Shown: positions 36,054 to 43,896 of the stretch, piece by piece
Layout: every line of letters starts with the position of its first letter
How positions within the stretch are numbered: position 1 is the stretch's first letter
Assembly (NCBI RefSeq): GCF_030815985.1
Contig: NZ_JAUSXM010000001.1
Location: 4,712,001-4,776,000, forward strand
From: Paenibacillus sp. W2I17
GTDB lineage: Bacteria; Bacillota; Bacilli; Paenibacillales; Paenibacillaceae
DNA: 64,000 bases
Direction: 5' to 3'
The notes under the pieces: model-generated
Database searches by the model: none
Seen by the model: the letters and a program-made list of their open reading frames with translations, nothing else
Told to the model about the DNA's origin: nothing
Translations under genes and position numbers: made by a program

Positions 36054-36064
36054 TGTATGATACA
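36054..36064. promoter_or_regulatory. Candidate operator in the divergent DHFR-like/WYL intergenic region
   Basis: TGTATGATACA is a perfect inverted repeat (TGTAT, G, ATACA) in the 69-bp space, a likely position for autoregulation by the WYL protein. Confidence 0.4.
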
Positions 36065-36107
36065 CTTTAACTATGACAAAAGTTGACGTAGTTAGGGTGT
36101 TGAATAC

Positions 36108-37016
36108 ATGAATTATCGAAAACTGGCGATCATGCGCCTAATGGATTCCAGACAAAAATTCACTGCCCGGGAACTGGCAGAACGGTTCGACGTATCGATT
36201 CGTACGATCCAGCGAGATCTGGATGCATTGCAGGCGCTGGGTTTTCCTTTGTACACAGAAGTTGGCGTGAACGGAGGATACCGGGTGTTGCCCAATCGGA
36301 TTTTGCCACCCCTTCAACTGACACAGCAGGAGGCATTAGGGTTGTTTATGATGCTGGAATATCTACAGCAAGTACCGGATTTTCCATATGGATCAATGCG
36401 TGAACATCTGGCTGAGCAGTATTTCTCTACTTTGCCCGAAGACGTACAGGATCTGATTATGCAAATGAGAGAGCATATCACCTTTGTCCAGCACCCCGGT
36501 GGGCATTCCGAGCCTTTAACAACCGAGATATTGAGTGCAGCGGTAGAAAAGAGAGAAATCGAATTTATGTATCATGCCCGAGGTGGGCATAAAAAAGTCC
36601 AGGTCTTCCCATATGGTATTTACTATGAGCAGGGACATTGGTACATGCCAGCCCGAAATAGGGATCGGGTATTGTTGTATCGGGTGGATCGCATGCAGCA
36701 GTTGACGGTTATGGAATCGGTGGATGAATCTGTTCCGAGTCTGAAGGCATGGCTAGATGCCAAAGAAGATAGAGCAAGCGTAGAAGTGGTGCTGCAATTT
36801 ACGGAATTTGGAGCAAGGATTGCTGCGTCAGATGTGTTGTTCAAGTCGGTTGAAGGCCATGAGTGGCGCGGACTTGTTCCGCCCGAGGAGTTCTCTTTTA
36901 CAGCGCGAAAGTTACTCTCCTATGGGCCGGAAGTGAAGGTGATCTCACCACCTGAGTTAAAGCGTCAGGTTAGAGAGTTACTGGAACGGAGTGTTAGCCA
37001 ATATATCGACGAGTAG
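36108..37016 (+). CDS. YafY-type HTH and WYL-domain transcriptional regulator
   Basis: 302 residues. The DeoR-like HTH is residues 1-60 (FTARELAERFDVSIRTIQRD), with LQALGFPLYTEVGVNGGYRVL as wing. The WYL domain (about 140-230; EIEFMYHARGG, VFPYGIYYEQGHWYMPARN, RVDRMQQL) and the C-terminal WCX extension (to about 300) follow. WYL domains bind nucleic acid or nucleotide-like ligands. Divergent from the DHFR-like gene with a palindrome between, so it probably regulates that gene and itself. Confidence 0.9.
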   Translation: MNYRKLAIMRLMDSRQKFTARELAERFDVSIRTIQRDLDALQALGFPLYTEVGVNGGYRVLPNRILPPLQLTQQEALGLFMMLEYLQQVPDFPYGSMREHLAEQYFSTLPEDVQDLIMQMREHITFVQHPGGHSEPLTTEILSAAVEKREIEFMYHARGGHKKVQVFPYGIYYEQGHWYMPARNRDRVLLYRVDRMQQLTVMESVDESVPSLKAWLDAKEDRASVEVVLQFTEFGARIAASDVLFKSVEGHEWRGLVPPEEFSFTARKLLSYGPEVKVISPPELKRQVRELLERSVSQYIDE

Positions 37017-37126
37017 AAGGATATAAGGTTCTGACATGGAAGATATAGGAGTACATCTTAAGTAACCTGATCTTGATTACTGAATGGGGGGCTACCATGA
37101 TTCGATTCATAATAAGTTTAACGACC

Positions 37127-37178
37127 CGCTCTATGCAGAGTCCATGTGATGAACAACGGCGGTTGTTTGCATAGAGCG
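37127..37178. other. Strong imperfect hairpin, possible structured RNA
   Basis: CGCTCTATGCA (37127-37137) pairs with TGCATAGAGCG (37168-37178), and AACAAC (37152-37157) pairs with GTTGTT (37162-37167), the two stems stacked on the 3' side with a 14-nt bulge on the 5' side. There is no T tail and no gene in 37017-37277. Confidence 0.45.
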
Positions 37179-37277
37179 TGAAATTCATTTCCGCCATATC
37201 ACTATAGTGCATATCCAATGTGTTCTTCGTACGACTCTGCTACCTTAAAGATTTTAACTTTTAAGGAGTGGAGCAAC

Positions 37278-37547
37278 GTGAAATATATTAATGCGGATAC
37301 AATCTTCCCGGAAGAATTGCTCAAAGAAATTCAGCGTCATATCTCTGGTGGCTTGATCTATATTCCGAGGCCCAAGGATGCCCACAAGAAGTGGGGCGAG
37401 AACTCGGGCATCAGAAGAGTTGTCCAGGAGCGGAATGACGAGATCCGCCGGCTTTTCGCTGCGGAAACGACCATCGATCAGCTTGCGGAACAATATTGTT
37501 TATCCATTGATAGCATCAAGAAAATCGTGTATTGCAAAAAGGGATGA
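37278..37547 (+). CDS. CD3324-family small HTH-like protein
   Basis: 89 residues, GTG start 37278 with AAGGAG 9 nt upstream. It opens KYINADTIFPEELLKEIQ and continues GGLIYIPRPKDAHKKWGENS, RRVVQERNDEIRRLF, ending in an HTH-like AEQYCLSIDSIKKIVY. This is the CD3324 pattern of clostridia and bacilli, related to Mor-type activators by its helix-turn-helix end. The YIPRP motif is a family hallmark. Biological role is not known. A terminator follows directly. Confidence 0.88.
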   Translation: MKYINADTIFPEELLKEIQRHISGGLIYIPRPKDAHKKWGENSGIRRVVQERNDEIRRLFAAETTIDQLAEQYCLSIDSIKKIVYCKKG

Positions 37548-37555
37548 AATTATAG

Positions 37556-37588
37556 AAGCCATGTTCGAGCAATCGAATGTGGCTTTTT
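37556..37588 (+). terminator. Intrinsic terminator
   Basis: AAGCCATGTTCGA and TCGAATGTGGCTT pair with a few mismatches, then T residues. No supported gene lies between 37589 and 37780. Confidence 0.75.
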
Positions 37589-37780
37589 CCTGTGAGAATA
37601 AAGAATGGTTATTAAGGATTCTTTATATATTCGAGGTGGTTAACTGCGCGTACAATTCATTTGATGGTGCAAGGATGCGCGATGAGAGTTCTCGAAATAA
37701 GTTTTCATATCATCTGGTAAGGTTGGTGAATATAAATAATATGAATATAGAAGAAATTAACGAATAAAGACGAGGCGTAT

Positions 37781-38284
37781 GTGATTAAAAATATGTACCC
37801 GCTATACCTTCATGATCTATCCGGACATTATGGTCTGGGTGGAGAGCATACCCCGAACGAACATGGCATTTTTGAGCCAAGTCCTAATTACAAAACGTTA
37901 CAGGATCAGTATGATGTGCAGAACATTTGGTGGGAAAAACCAGAGTGTCTTTACCCATTCCTGATGATTGTGGATGGCCTACCGGCAGGTTTTGCATTTG
38001 TGGCTACCCCGCCATATTGCTCACAAGGCACGGAGTACTTTGTACATGACTTCTTTCTGATGCAGCCGTTTCGAGGTGTAGGCGTTGCTGAACACGCGGC
38101 ATCGACGATCTTCGGAATGTTTATAGGAAACTGGGAGTTGTTCACCAACCCATCGGAGAAAAATAAGATTGGCCAATCTTTCTGGCGAAAAACAGTGGCT
38201 AATTATACCAAAGGTAACTATCGGGAAATGTACGGGCATACATTCGATGGCTATAAATTGATTTTTCAATTCTCCAATATATAA
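37781..38284 (+). CDS. GNAT-type N-acetyltransferase
   Basis: 167 residues; GTG 37781 with GAGG upstream (ATG 37793 is an alternative). The fold is recognised from LMIVDGLPAGFAFVATPP (strand pair), EYFVHDFFLMQPFRGVGVAEHAASTIF (the acetyl-CoA pyrophosphate loop is R-G-V-G-V-A) and the end segment FWRKTVANYTKGNY. This matches the predicted acetyltransferase group that includes putative aminoglycoside-like enzymes. Substrate unknown. It converges on the next gene. Confidence 0.82.
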   Translation: MIKNMYPLYLHDLSGHYGLGGEHTPNEHGIFEPSPNYKTLQDQYDVQNIWWEKPECLYPFLMIVDGLPAGFAFVATPPYCSQGTEYFVHDFFLMQPFRGVGVAEHAASTIFGMFIGNWELFTNPSEKNKIGQSFWRKTVANYTKGNYREMYGHTFDGYKLIFQFSNI

Positions 38285-38325
38285 AAAGAGAGACCGTCTC
38301 CCAATGAGGAAAACGATCTCTCTCC
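38283..38325 (-). terminator. Terminator for the reverse-strand acetyltransferase
   Basis: On the minus strand AGAGAGATCGT pairs with ACGGTCTCTCT (one mismatch) and is followed by a T run. Confidence 0.65.
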
Positions 38326-38333
38326 GCTGCCTT

Positions 38334-39194
38334 TTATAGATTGCCGTTGAAATAGTGATACTCAGAATTCACTTCAAAACCAACACTGCGGTACAGATTC
38401 AAAGCTCGTTTGTTCTCGGTAACAACGGATAGGCGAATATCTGTGTAACTTTGTTTCCTTAGGAGATCAACCAGGATGCTAAGCGCAGTGCGCCCCAGTT
38501 TCTGTCCTTGATAAGCAGGCAAGATACAGAAGTTATGAATAAATGCGGTTGTTGCATTAATGGAGTTGACCCGTACCAGCCCAACAGGCAGTTGATTCTG
38601 CCATGCAATATAGGTGACTCGGCTGGGTTCATTTGTTTGCATAAAGTACCCGCGTGTCCAGTCCTCCGAATCTCCAAAGGCCTGGGAGGAGCAAGTGACC
38701 ATAAACTCCATATCCTCGGCTTCTGCCACGGACAACGTTAGTTCAGGCGGCTCCACAACCGAAAGGACCTCATTCACAAGTTGCATCGAGTACTCCGCAC
38801 GATCATAGATCGCTCCAAGGGATTGGGCAGTAAGAAGACCCGGAGATAATCCCTGAGGAACGCGATAACTGAGTTGGTTGATCCCTTGTGGTTTCATGTC
38901 CAGGATGGCCCTTTTCAGTAGGCTGCTGAACACACCTTGGCGACGAAAATCTGGGTGTACGATGGCATTAATATTCCCGGTTACAGCGTCAGATGGATAC
39001 CAACTGAGGAGTCCTACCAAATCACCGTGGCGATAACAGAGGAGCGCGTGGTCTCCGTCTTTTTTACTAATATGGTCAAGGTCTGCTTTCAGATGAATGG
39101 AATCAAGCTGTTTACATTGTTGTTCGAGTAAAATAATAGCTTCAATCTGTTCCTTGGAATCATAGATCATAGGAACGACTTGATAAGTTGACAT
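38334..39194 (-). CDS. Tandem-GNAT acetyltransferase
   Basis: 286 residues with two GNAT domains. The first (about 1-140) has HPDFRRQGVFSSLLKRAIL as its acetyl-CoA loop; the second (about 150-286) has ILPAYQGQKLGRTALSILV and VVTENKRALNLYRSVGFEV. Tandem GNAT proteins include mycothiol synthase and some drug-modifying enzymes. I chose ATG 39194, with AAGGTG 9 nt before it, over GTG 39203. That RBS is part of a CCTTC/GAAGG hairpin (39205-39220), and a 14-codon ORF lies just upstream (39249-39293), which suggests translation-level control. Substrate is unknown. Confidence 0.85.
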   Translation of the reverse strand: MSTYQVVPMIYDSKEQIEAIILLEQQCKQLDSIHLKADLDHISKKDGDHALLCYRHGDLVGLLSWYPSDAVTGNINAIVHPDFRRQGVFSSLLKRAILDMKPQGINQLSYRVPQGLSPGLLTAQSLGAIYDRAEYSMQLVNEVLSVVEPPELTLSVAEAEDMEFMVTCSSQAFGDSEDWTRGYFMQTNEPSRVTYIAWQNQLPVGLVRVNSINATTAFIHNFCILPAYQGQKLGRTALSILVDLLRKQSYTDIRLSVVTENKRALNLYRSVGFEVNSEYHYFNGNL

Positions 39195-39204
39195 AGCTTT
39201 CACA

Positions 39205-39220
39205 CCTTCATTGTTGAAGG
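39205..39220 (-). promoter_or_regulatory. RBS-sequestering hairpin of the tandem-GNAT gene
   Basis: On the minus strand CCTTC, loop AACAAT, GAAGG. The GAAGG is the ribosome binding site of the gene. A second GAAGG lies near the end of the leader ORF and could compete for CCTTC. Confidence 0.45.
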
Positions 39221-39248
39221 AAACACGCAGTTATTGGACCCGCAGGCG

Positions 39249-39293
39249 CTATCCTTCGAGAGTTGGTCCAGTTGTAATTTTGATCATCATCAT
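39249..39293 (-). CDS. Possible 14-residue leader peptide of the tandem-GNAT gene
   Basis: ATG-ATG-ATG start with a strong GGAGGAG site 4-5 nt upstream, giving MMMIKITTGPTLEG and a TAG. It ends 54 nt before the acetyltransferase ATG. Its GGACC bases can pair with GGTCC (hairpin arms 39235-39240 and 39265-39270 on the plus strand). The layout is like translational attenuators of resistance genes. It is too short to test by coding statistics. Confidence 0.4.
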   Translation of the reverse strand: MMMIKITTGPTLEG

Positions 39294-39345
39294 TATCTCC
39301 TCCAAATCACTTCCCGATGACTATAACACAATCTATGATGAAGAT

Positions 39346-39376
39346 GACACCCATTGGATGTAATTCACTGGGTGTC
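39346..39376. repeat. Inverted repeat in the divergent region
   Basis: GACACCCA (39346-39353) and TGGGTGTC (39369-39376), 15-nt loop. It could be an operator or a weak terminator; no T run on either side. Confidence 0.4.
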
Positions 39377-39462
39377 TGTTCAGATGCGCCCAATAACTGG
39401 ACATTATATCCTATTGAAGGGATAATTGAGAGTAATACTGACGAGAAAGGGAGGGATTAACT

Positions 39463-40056
39463 ATGCGCAAGTTGGCATATGTGATGGGGATATTATTTCT
39501 TTCCGCCGCCATGTTAATGGGATGTACACCATCTGAACCAGCGGAAAGCACTGAACCCGTCACTCCACCAGCAACGGAGCAGCCAAGTAATACGGAGGAC
39601 CAGAAGGCGACTGCGGAGGAGCAGCAACAAGCGCTCGAAATGTCACTGAAGTATAAGACAACAGAACTCACTGTGGATGGCAAGGACTATGAGGATACGT
39701 TAGAGATGGAAGGGTTATTGGCCAAAGGAGACACGATGAAGCCATTCCTGACCTCCAGGAATTATGAGGCTTATATGGCAAATCGATATATTGTCTTGCC
39801 TCTTCAGGTTGCACACATCGAACAAGCGAAACTGCATCCTGAAAATATACAAACCAAGATCAAAGATAACAAGAGCGACTGGATTCTTGTGGAATATACG
39901 CTTGATCTGAAATTTACAGACGAGAACGGCAAGGAGTTCAAGTCCATTCCGTTATCGGGCGATATCACCTTTTTGCAGGATCAGGGGGAATGGCGCATCC
40001 AGGATGATACGTACAACAGGGATGCATTCGCAGACATCATTAATAATTCACTGTAG
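39463..40056 (+). CDS. Secreted lipoprotein of unknown function
   Basis: 197 residues. The signal peptide MRKLAYVMGILFLSAAMLMG ends in a lipobox (L-M-G-C, Cys at 21), so the mature protein is lipid-anchored on the outer face of the membrane. A Pro/Thr/Glu-rich spacer (about 22-55) is followed by a compact alpha/beta domain (about 58-197; TELTVDGKDYEDTLEMEGLL, YIVLPLQVAHIEQAKLHPEN, WRIQDDTYNRDAFADIINNS). I do not recognise the domain. RBS GGGAGGG. It stands alone, followed by a terminator. Confidence 0.8.
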   Translation: MRKLAYVMGILFLSAAMLMGCTPSEPAESTEPVTPPATEQPSNTEDQKATAEEQQQALEMSLKYKTTELTVDGKDYEDTLEMEGLLAKGDTMKPFLTSRNYEAYMANRYIVLPLQVAHIEQAKLHPENIQTKIKDNKSDWILVEYTLDLKFTDENGKEFKSIPLSGDITFLQDQGEWRIQDDTYNRDAFADIINNSL

Positions 40057-40113
40057 TTCATGAAGTGTCTGTGAATCTGGCAAACACCTGCTCTTTGATT
40101 CGTCCGCAGCCCA

Positions 40114-40162
40114 AAGAAGGCCGCTTCTCAGAAGATTCTGTTCTGAAGAAGTGGCCTTTCTT
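40114..40162 (+). terminator. Intrinsic terminator
   Basis: AAGAAGGCCGCTTCTCAGAA pairs with TTCTGAAGAAGTGGCCTTTC with a few mismatches around a short loop. It may also serve the converging GH43 gene. Confidence 0.75.
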
Positions 40163-40224
40163 GGTTAAGACGTAGATTCTGGTGTCCAACGTTCAGTTCA
40201 TCCTATTACCATCCAGTTAGTTCA

Positions 40225-42093
40225 TTAGAAATTGGTTCGCCCAAACGTAGCATCACTCTTTACCGTTGAGCTGCTGGATGCATTGATGGCATCGAGTTGT
40301 AACACGTAGTCATAATGCCGGATGTAATATCCGGGCTGACTGTACGATTGAAGGGATACTTTGGTGCTGTCAGCCCAACCAGGGCTGCTCAGGAACGTAG
40401 CATCTCCTTTGTAGGCGGCGGTGTCGGCATAAGCTTCAAGTACAATTTTGTTGCTGGTGTTACGCTTCAAGAAGTAACCCGGGAAGTTGATGGACTCCAG
40501 TGATATTCCCGTGGAGCTGGCAAGACCCAGTACGACGCGGAATTGTGAGTCCTGGGCAGGAGAGACGTTGGCATCCACGCGAGCGATGTAATTGGCATGA
40601 CGGATGTATCGATCCGGAACGTTGTGTGAACTGAACCGGCTGTAACCTGTGGCTTCCGGTGTTGCAGGGCCCAACATTTTGACCTCGTGCAGAGTTGGGG
40701 TATACCAGTTCCCCGGATTATTCCACAAGACGGCGTTCACCATATTAATCCGCACATAACGAGCTGTGAAATGCACAGCATCGGTCGTAAAACCATAGGT
40801 AAGATTGTTGGTGCGATCCAAGGTGGAGTAATTGACTCCATCGTTGCTAATCTCGATTTTGTATTTGTAGTACCCTTCAGAACCTTTATACATAAACCAG
40901 GACGTGTTGATCTCGGTGATCGTCTTCGGTGCGCCGAAGTCCACCTGCCACCAGGCAGGCCAGCTATTGGAGGAAGCCACCCATGAAGTCTGGTAGTTGC
41001 CATCATTGACGTTGGATGCAGACGAACCGGAGGCTGTGGAGCTGGCGGTAGCTGTTTTGCCTTGGGCGTGATTGACGAGAGCAGGCGGTGTTACCACACC
41101 CGTTACTGCGTCGATATTCCATGTTTTATACCACTCCAGTGATGCTGTTCCGTTCGAATCATTCAAGGTTAGCGGCAGCCAGATATGCTTGTGCTCTCCG
41201 AGGTTCATCGGATTCCAGCGATCCCCCATGTAGATGTAGGATGTGGTGTTGCTGCCTGTGATCGTGGCAATATCATGAATCTGCGAACCGAAGGCAGATG
41301 GATTGCCATATTGCGTAAGCGCAGTCCATGGACCCGTCATGGAAGTGGCTGTAGCATAAGCACCCTGATTCGGATACCAGCCAGCGGCTTGGGAGGTGAA
41401 GAGGTAGTAACGGTTTCCTTTTTTCACAACAGCAGGCGCTTCGCGATAGGCATTCTCGAATAGCCATCCCTCGAAGGATTGTATTCCGGTGTAACTTGCA
41501 TTCATTTTAAAAATAGCCATCGTATCATTGGCTCCGCCATTCTTGCGTGAAGCGGTAACCAGATATCCTGTGCCATCTGTATCAACAAAGACGGTCATGT
41601 CACGAGATTCATAATTCATTGGGCGGAAACTGCCCTCATAGGTGAATTTGCCATTCGGGGTATTGCTTGTTGCGACCGCTACACGCCCGAGGTTGTAGTC
41701 CGTACCGTTCTCGTAGTGTGCCCAGAGCACATACTGGTTGGTGGAGGCGTTATAGATGACTTTGGGGCGTTCAATCTTGCTGGAGGCCAGCTCAGTTGCG
41801 GAATCTTTCGTCAGGATGGCGTTGCTGAAAGTCCAGTTCTTCAGATCAGTGGAGGTGTAGACGTTCACACTGTCGAACCTGCCGCCCACCGCATGTTCAC
41901 CGTACAGATAATACGTCGAGCCTACCTGCAGAATGTTGCTGCTGTTCGCATGGATGGGGTTGCCTGCGGTATCGAGCCAATCGGTGCCATTGGTTATTGT
42001 GACACTTGCTGCGTTTGTTCGTTCAGGATGAAGTCCAAACAGAGTGAACGTGAGTGCAAAGACCAGAAACCAGACGGCTTTCCTGCTATCCAT
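40225..42093 (-). CDS. Secreted GH43-like glycosidase with discoidin-type CBM and AbfB-like domains
   Basis: 622 residues from ATG 42093 (GGGAGG 8 nt upstream). A signal peptide (to about residue 28) is followed by a five-bladed propeller of GH43/clan GH-F type (about 33-320: NPIHANSSNILQVGSTYYLYG, SSKIERPKVIYN, SRDMTVFVDTDGTGYLV, FENAYREAPAVVKKGNRYYL). A F5/8 type C (CBM32-like) domain (about 335-465) and an AbfB/CBM42-like beta-trefoil (about 475-620, FSSHNVPDRYIRHANYI) complete it. The catalytic domain is close to exo-beta-1,3-galactanase-type members; the trefoil is arabinose-binding in fungi. Likely action is on arabinogalactan side chains outside the cell. The promoter has a 14-bp palindrome and a cre-like site. 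Confidence 0.85.
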   Translation of the reverse strand: MDSRKAVWFLVFALTFTLFGLHPERTNAASVTITNGTDWLDTAGNPIHANSSNILQVGSTYYLYGEHAVGGRFDSVNVYTSTDLKNWTFSNAILTKDSATELASSKIERPKVIYNASTNQYVLWAHYENGTDYNLGRVAVATSNTPNGKFTYEGSFRPMNYESRDMTVFVDTDGTGYLVTASRKNGGANDTMAIFKMNASYTGIQSFEGWLFENAYREAPAVVKKGNRYYLFTSQAAGWYPNQGAYATATSMTGPWTALTQYGNPSAFGSQIHDIATITGSNTTSYIYMGDRWNPMNLGEHKHIWLPLTLNDSNGTASLEWYKTWNIDAVTGVVTPPALVNHAQGKTATASSTASGSSASNVNDGNYQTSWVASSNSWPAWWQVDFGAPKTITEINTSWFMYKGSEGYYKYKIEISNDGVNYSTLDRTNNLTYGFTTDAVHFTARYVRINMVNAVLWNNPGNWYTPTLHEVKMLGPATPEATGYSRFSSHNVPDRYIRHANYIARVDANVSPAQDSQFRVVLGLASSTGISLESINFPGYFLKRNTSNKIVLEAYADTAAYKGDATFLSSPGWADSTKVSLQSYSQPGYYIRHYDYVLQLDAINASSSSTVKSDATFGRTNF

Positions 42094-42124
42094 TACATAC
42101 ACCTCCCGAAAGATATCAAATTAA

Positions 42125-42139
42125 ATGTAGCGCTTTCAT
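42125..42139 (-). promoter_or_regulatory. cre-like site of the GH43 gene
   Basis: Minus strand ATGAAAGCGCTACAT, one mismatch to the CcpA consensus, between the promoter and the start codon. Confidence 0.55.
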
Positions 42140-42142
42140 TTA

Positions 42143-42171
42143 TATTTTAGTCTAGCTAGACTCTTTTTCAA
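42143..42171 (-). promoter_or_regulatory. Promoter with a perfect operator palindrome in its spacer (GH43 gene)
   Basis: On the minus strand, TTGAAA (42171-42166), a 17-nt spacer, and AAAATA (42148-42143). AGTCTAGCTAGACT, a perfect 14-bp palindrome (42149-42162), fills the spacer, a classic repressor position. A half site GCTAGACT recurs at 42299-42306 near the divergent gene. Confidence 0.5.
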
Positions 42172-42338
42172 GTGAACAATCCATCCATTGCTGAACAAAC
42201 CTTCATTTCATCGTGGCTGAGCGGTGAGAGCGGAGGAAATATTCCTAAATATCAAGTACGATGATGTAGAGAGGATCAGGTACACACGTTAAAATAAAGC
42301 TAGACTGAATTCACATCATGGTTGGAGGGCGAACCGTC

Positions 42339-43751
42339 ATGAACAAGTTTATTGTAGATGAAGACCTTCAAGTGAAATTGCATAATGACGAGGATGGAAC
42401 TAACACTCCGATTAAGGGAGGCATTACTGCTCAGGATTTTGAAGTCATCTCTACGTATCAAAAGGGATGGTTGACCTTCGCCTACCTGCGTGATCGTCAG
42501 GGAATATGGTGGTTCAATGCCCGCAAGCATAAGGCGAGTTTGTTCAGTCGGGATACGGAAGCTTTTCGTGTGATCGATGAAGATTACTGCTGCGACTCTC
42601 AGTATGTCTATCTGGAAGATCAGGCCGTGCCTGACTCCGATCCGAACAGCTTCCGGCTGTTGCCGGATACGCCCTACTTTGCTCAGGACCAACGTTATCT
42701 ATATGTGAAGAGTAGCACGCATTTTCATCAATTTGAGGATATCGATACGAACTCTGTGATTGCTCATCACGACTATTGCACCGACAAGGACCATCTGTTC
42801 CATCTGTCCAGCTCTCTTCGTTATGCGAATGGGGAAAAGGATGAGGTGAGAGCGTGGTTGCGTGAGCATCATTCCGACGTACCTGGCTGGTGGAATGATC
42901 ATTATGCCCACAGTGCAAAGGGCGCTACGCAGATCACAGGGAACTGGGTTGAGACGGCGTCGTCTATTTTTTATAGAACCGAATGGGGCGGTACGTATCG
43001 TCAAGAAGCAAAAGCCGTATTAAACCTTGTTCGTGGAGCGGACGTGTCTACCTTTGAACCGTTGGACGAGCAGTTTGCACGGGACCGGGAACGTGTTTAT
43101 TTTCAGTGGCGTACTGTAAAAGGAGCAGACCCGGATACGTTCCAGTCACTAGGTGGACCCTTTGGTCGTGATGGCAAACATGTGTATTACAATGGTTACC
43201 GTGCGGATGGAGCTGACGCTCAGCATTTTGAAGCTTATGCCGGGACGGAGCATCTTGGACTTTCCAAGGATCAGCAACATGTGTATCGTGCCGAGGTTGT
43301 TCGGACAAGTCACCCTTTCGGTCATCCGGACGATGTGCTTCAGATGATCAAGGGGGCAGACGCAGCAACGTTTGAGTTAATAACACCTTCCGGTAGTTGG
43401 GCGGTGGATGCCGATCGTGTGTATCTATGGGGTAAACCAAATAAACATATGGATCGAGCCAGCTTTACACATCTATTTGATGCCGATCCCCAGAGTTGGG
43501 CCACGGATCAGAATGGTCTATATAATGCCAATGGCAACCGTACGGTAAAGGGTGTCAACGGAAGTACATTTGTCATGCTGAATCAATATTGGGGCAAAGA
43601 CGACCGTGTAGTGTTCAGCTTTGTGACGGGTGGGGTTTATAAGTCGGGAGATGCAGCGACATTTCAAGTTACAGATGATATCGGGGGCGCCGAGGATGCG
43701 TTATTTCGGTATACGGTGGAAGGCGGTACAGTGCGGAAAAAGAAGAGGTAA
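42339..43751 (+). CDS. DKNYY-family repeat protein
   Basis: 470 residues from ATG 42339 (GGAGGG 9 nt upstream; an ATG at 42318 precedes this RBS). The protein consists of repeats in which a charged turn is followed by VYF/VYY: FARDRERVYFQWR, FGRDGKHVYYNGYRADG, LSKDQQHVYRAE, VDADRVYLWG, WATDQNGLYNANG. This is the DKNYY pattern found in bacterial proteins of unknown function. No signal peptide or TM helix is visible. The gene shares the intergenic region with the divergent GH43 gene. Confidence 0.82.
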   Translation: MNKFIVDEDLQVKLHNDEDGTNTPIKGGITAQDFEVISTYQKGWLTFAYLRDRQGIWWFNARKHKASLFSRDTEAFRVIDEDYCCDSQYVYLEDQAVPDSDPNSFRLLPDTPYFAQDQRYLYVKSSTHFHQFEDIDTNSVIAHHDYCTDKDHLFHLSSSLRYANGEKDEVRAWLREHHSDVPGWWNDHYAHSAKGATQITGNWVETASSIFYRTEWGGTYRQEAKAVLNLVRGADVSTFEPLDEQFARDRERVYFQWRTVKGADPDTFQSLGGPFGRDGKHVYYNGYRADGADAQHFEAYAGTEHLGLSKDQQHVYRAEVVRTSHPFGHPDDVLQMIKGADAATFELITPSGSWAVDADRVYLWGKPNKHMDRASFTHLFDADPQSWATDQNGLYNANGNRTVKGVNGSTFVMLNQYWGKDDRVVFSFVTGGVYKSGDAATFQVTDDIGGAEDALFRYTVEGGTVRKKKR

Positions 43752-43800
43752 GTCGGACAGTAAGATTGTGTGTTCAAAAAGACTGGTTTTTAGTACCTAA

Positions 43801-43850
43801 AACAGCCGCGGTCTAAGACTTTACTTCAAGTCATAATCTGCGGCTGTCTT
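43801..43850 (+). terminator. Terminator between DKNYY and TerD genes
   Basis: AACAGCCGC pairs with GCGGCTGT, with an inner GACTT/AAGTC stem. The T tail is weak. Confidence 0.6.
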
Positions 43851-43896
43851 CATTTTAGGGTGAGTCTACTGTTACTAATCTGTATCTCCAGATAAA

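Noticed and set aside
37562..37767. Possible 68-codon ORF after the CD3324 gene
   Set aside because: It runs through a good terminator, has no RBS and no recognisable domain.
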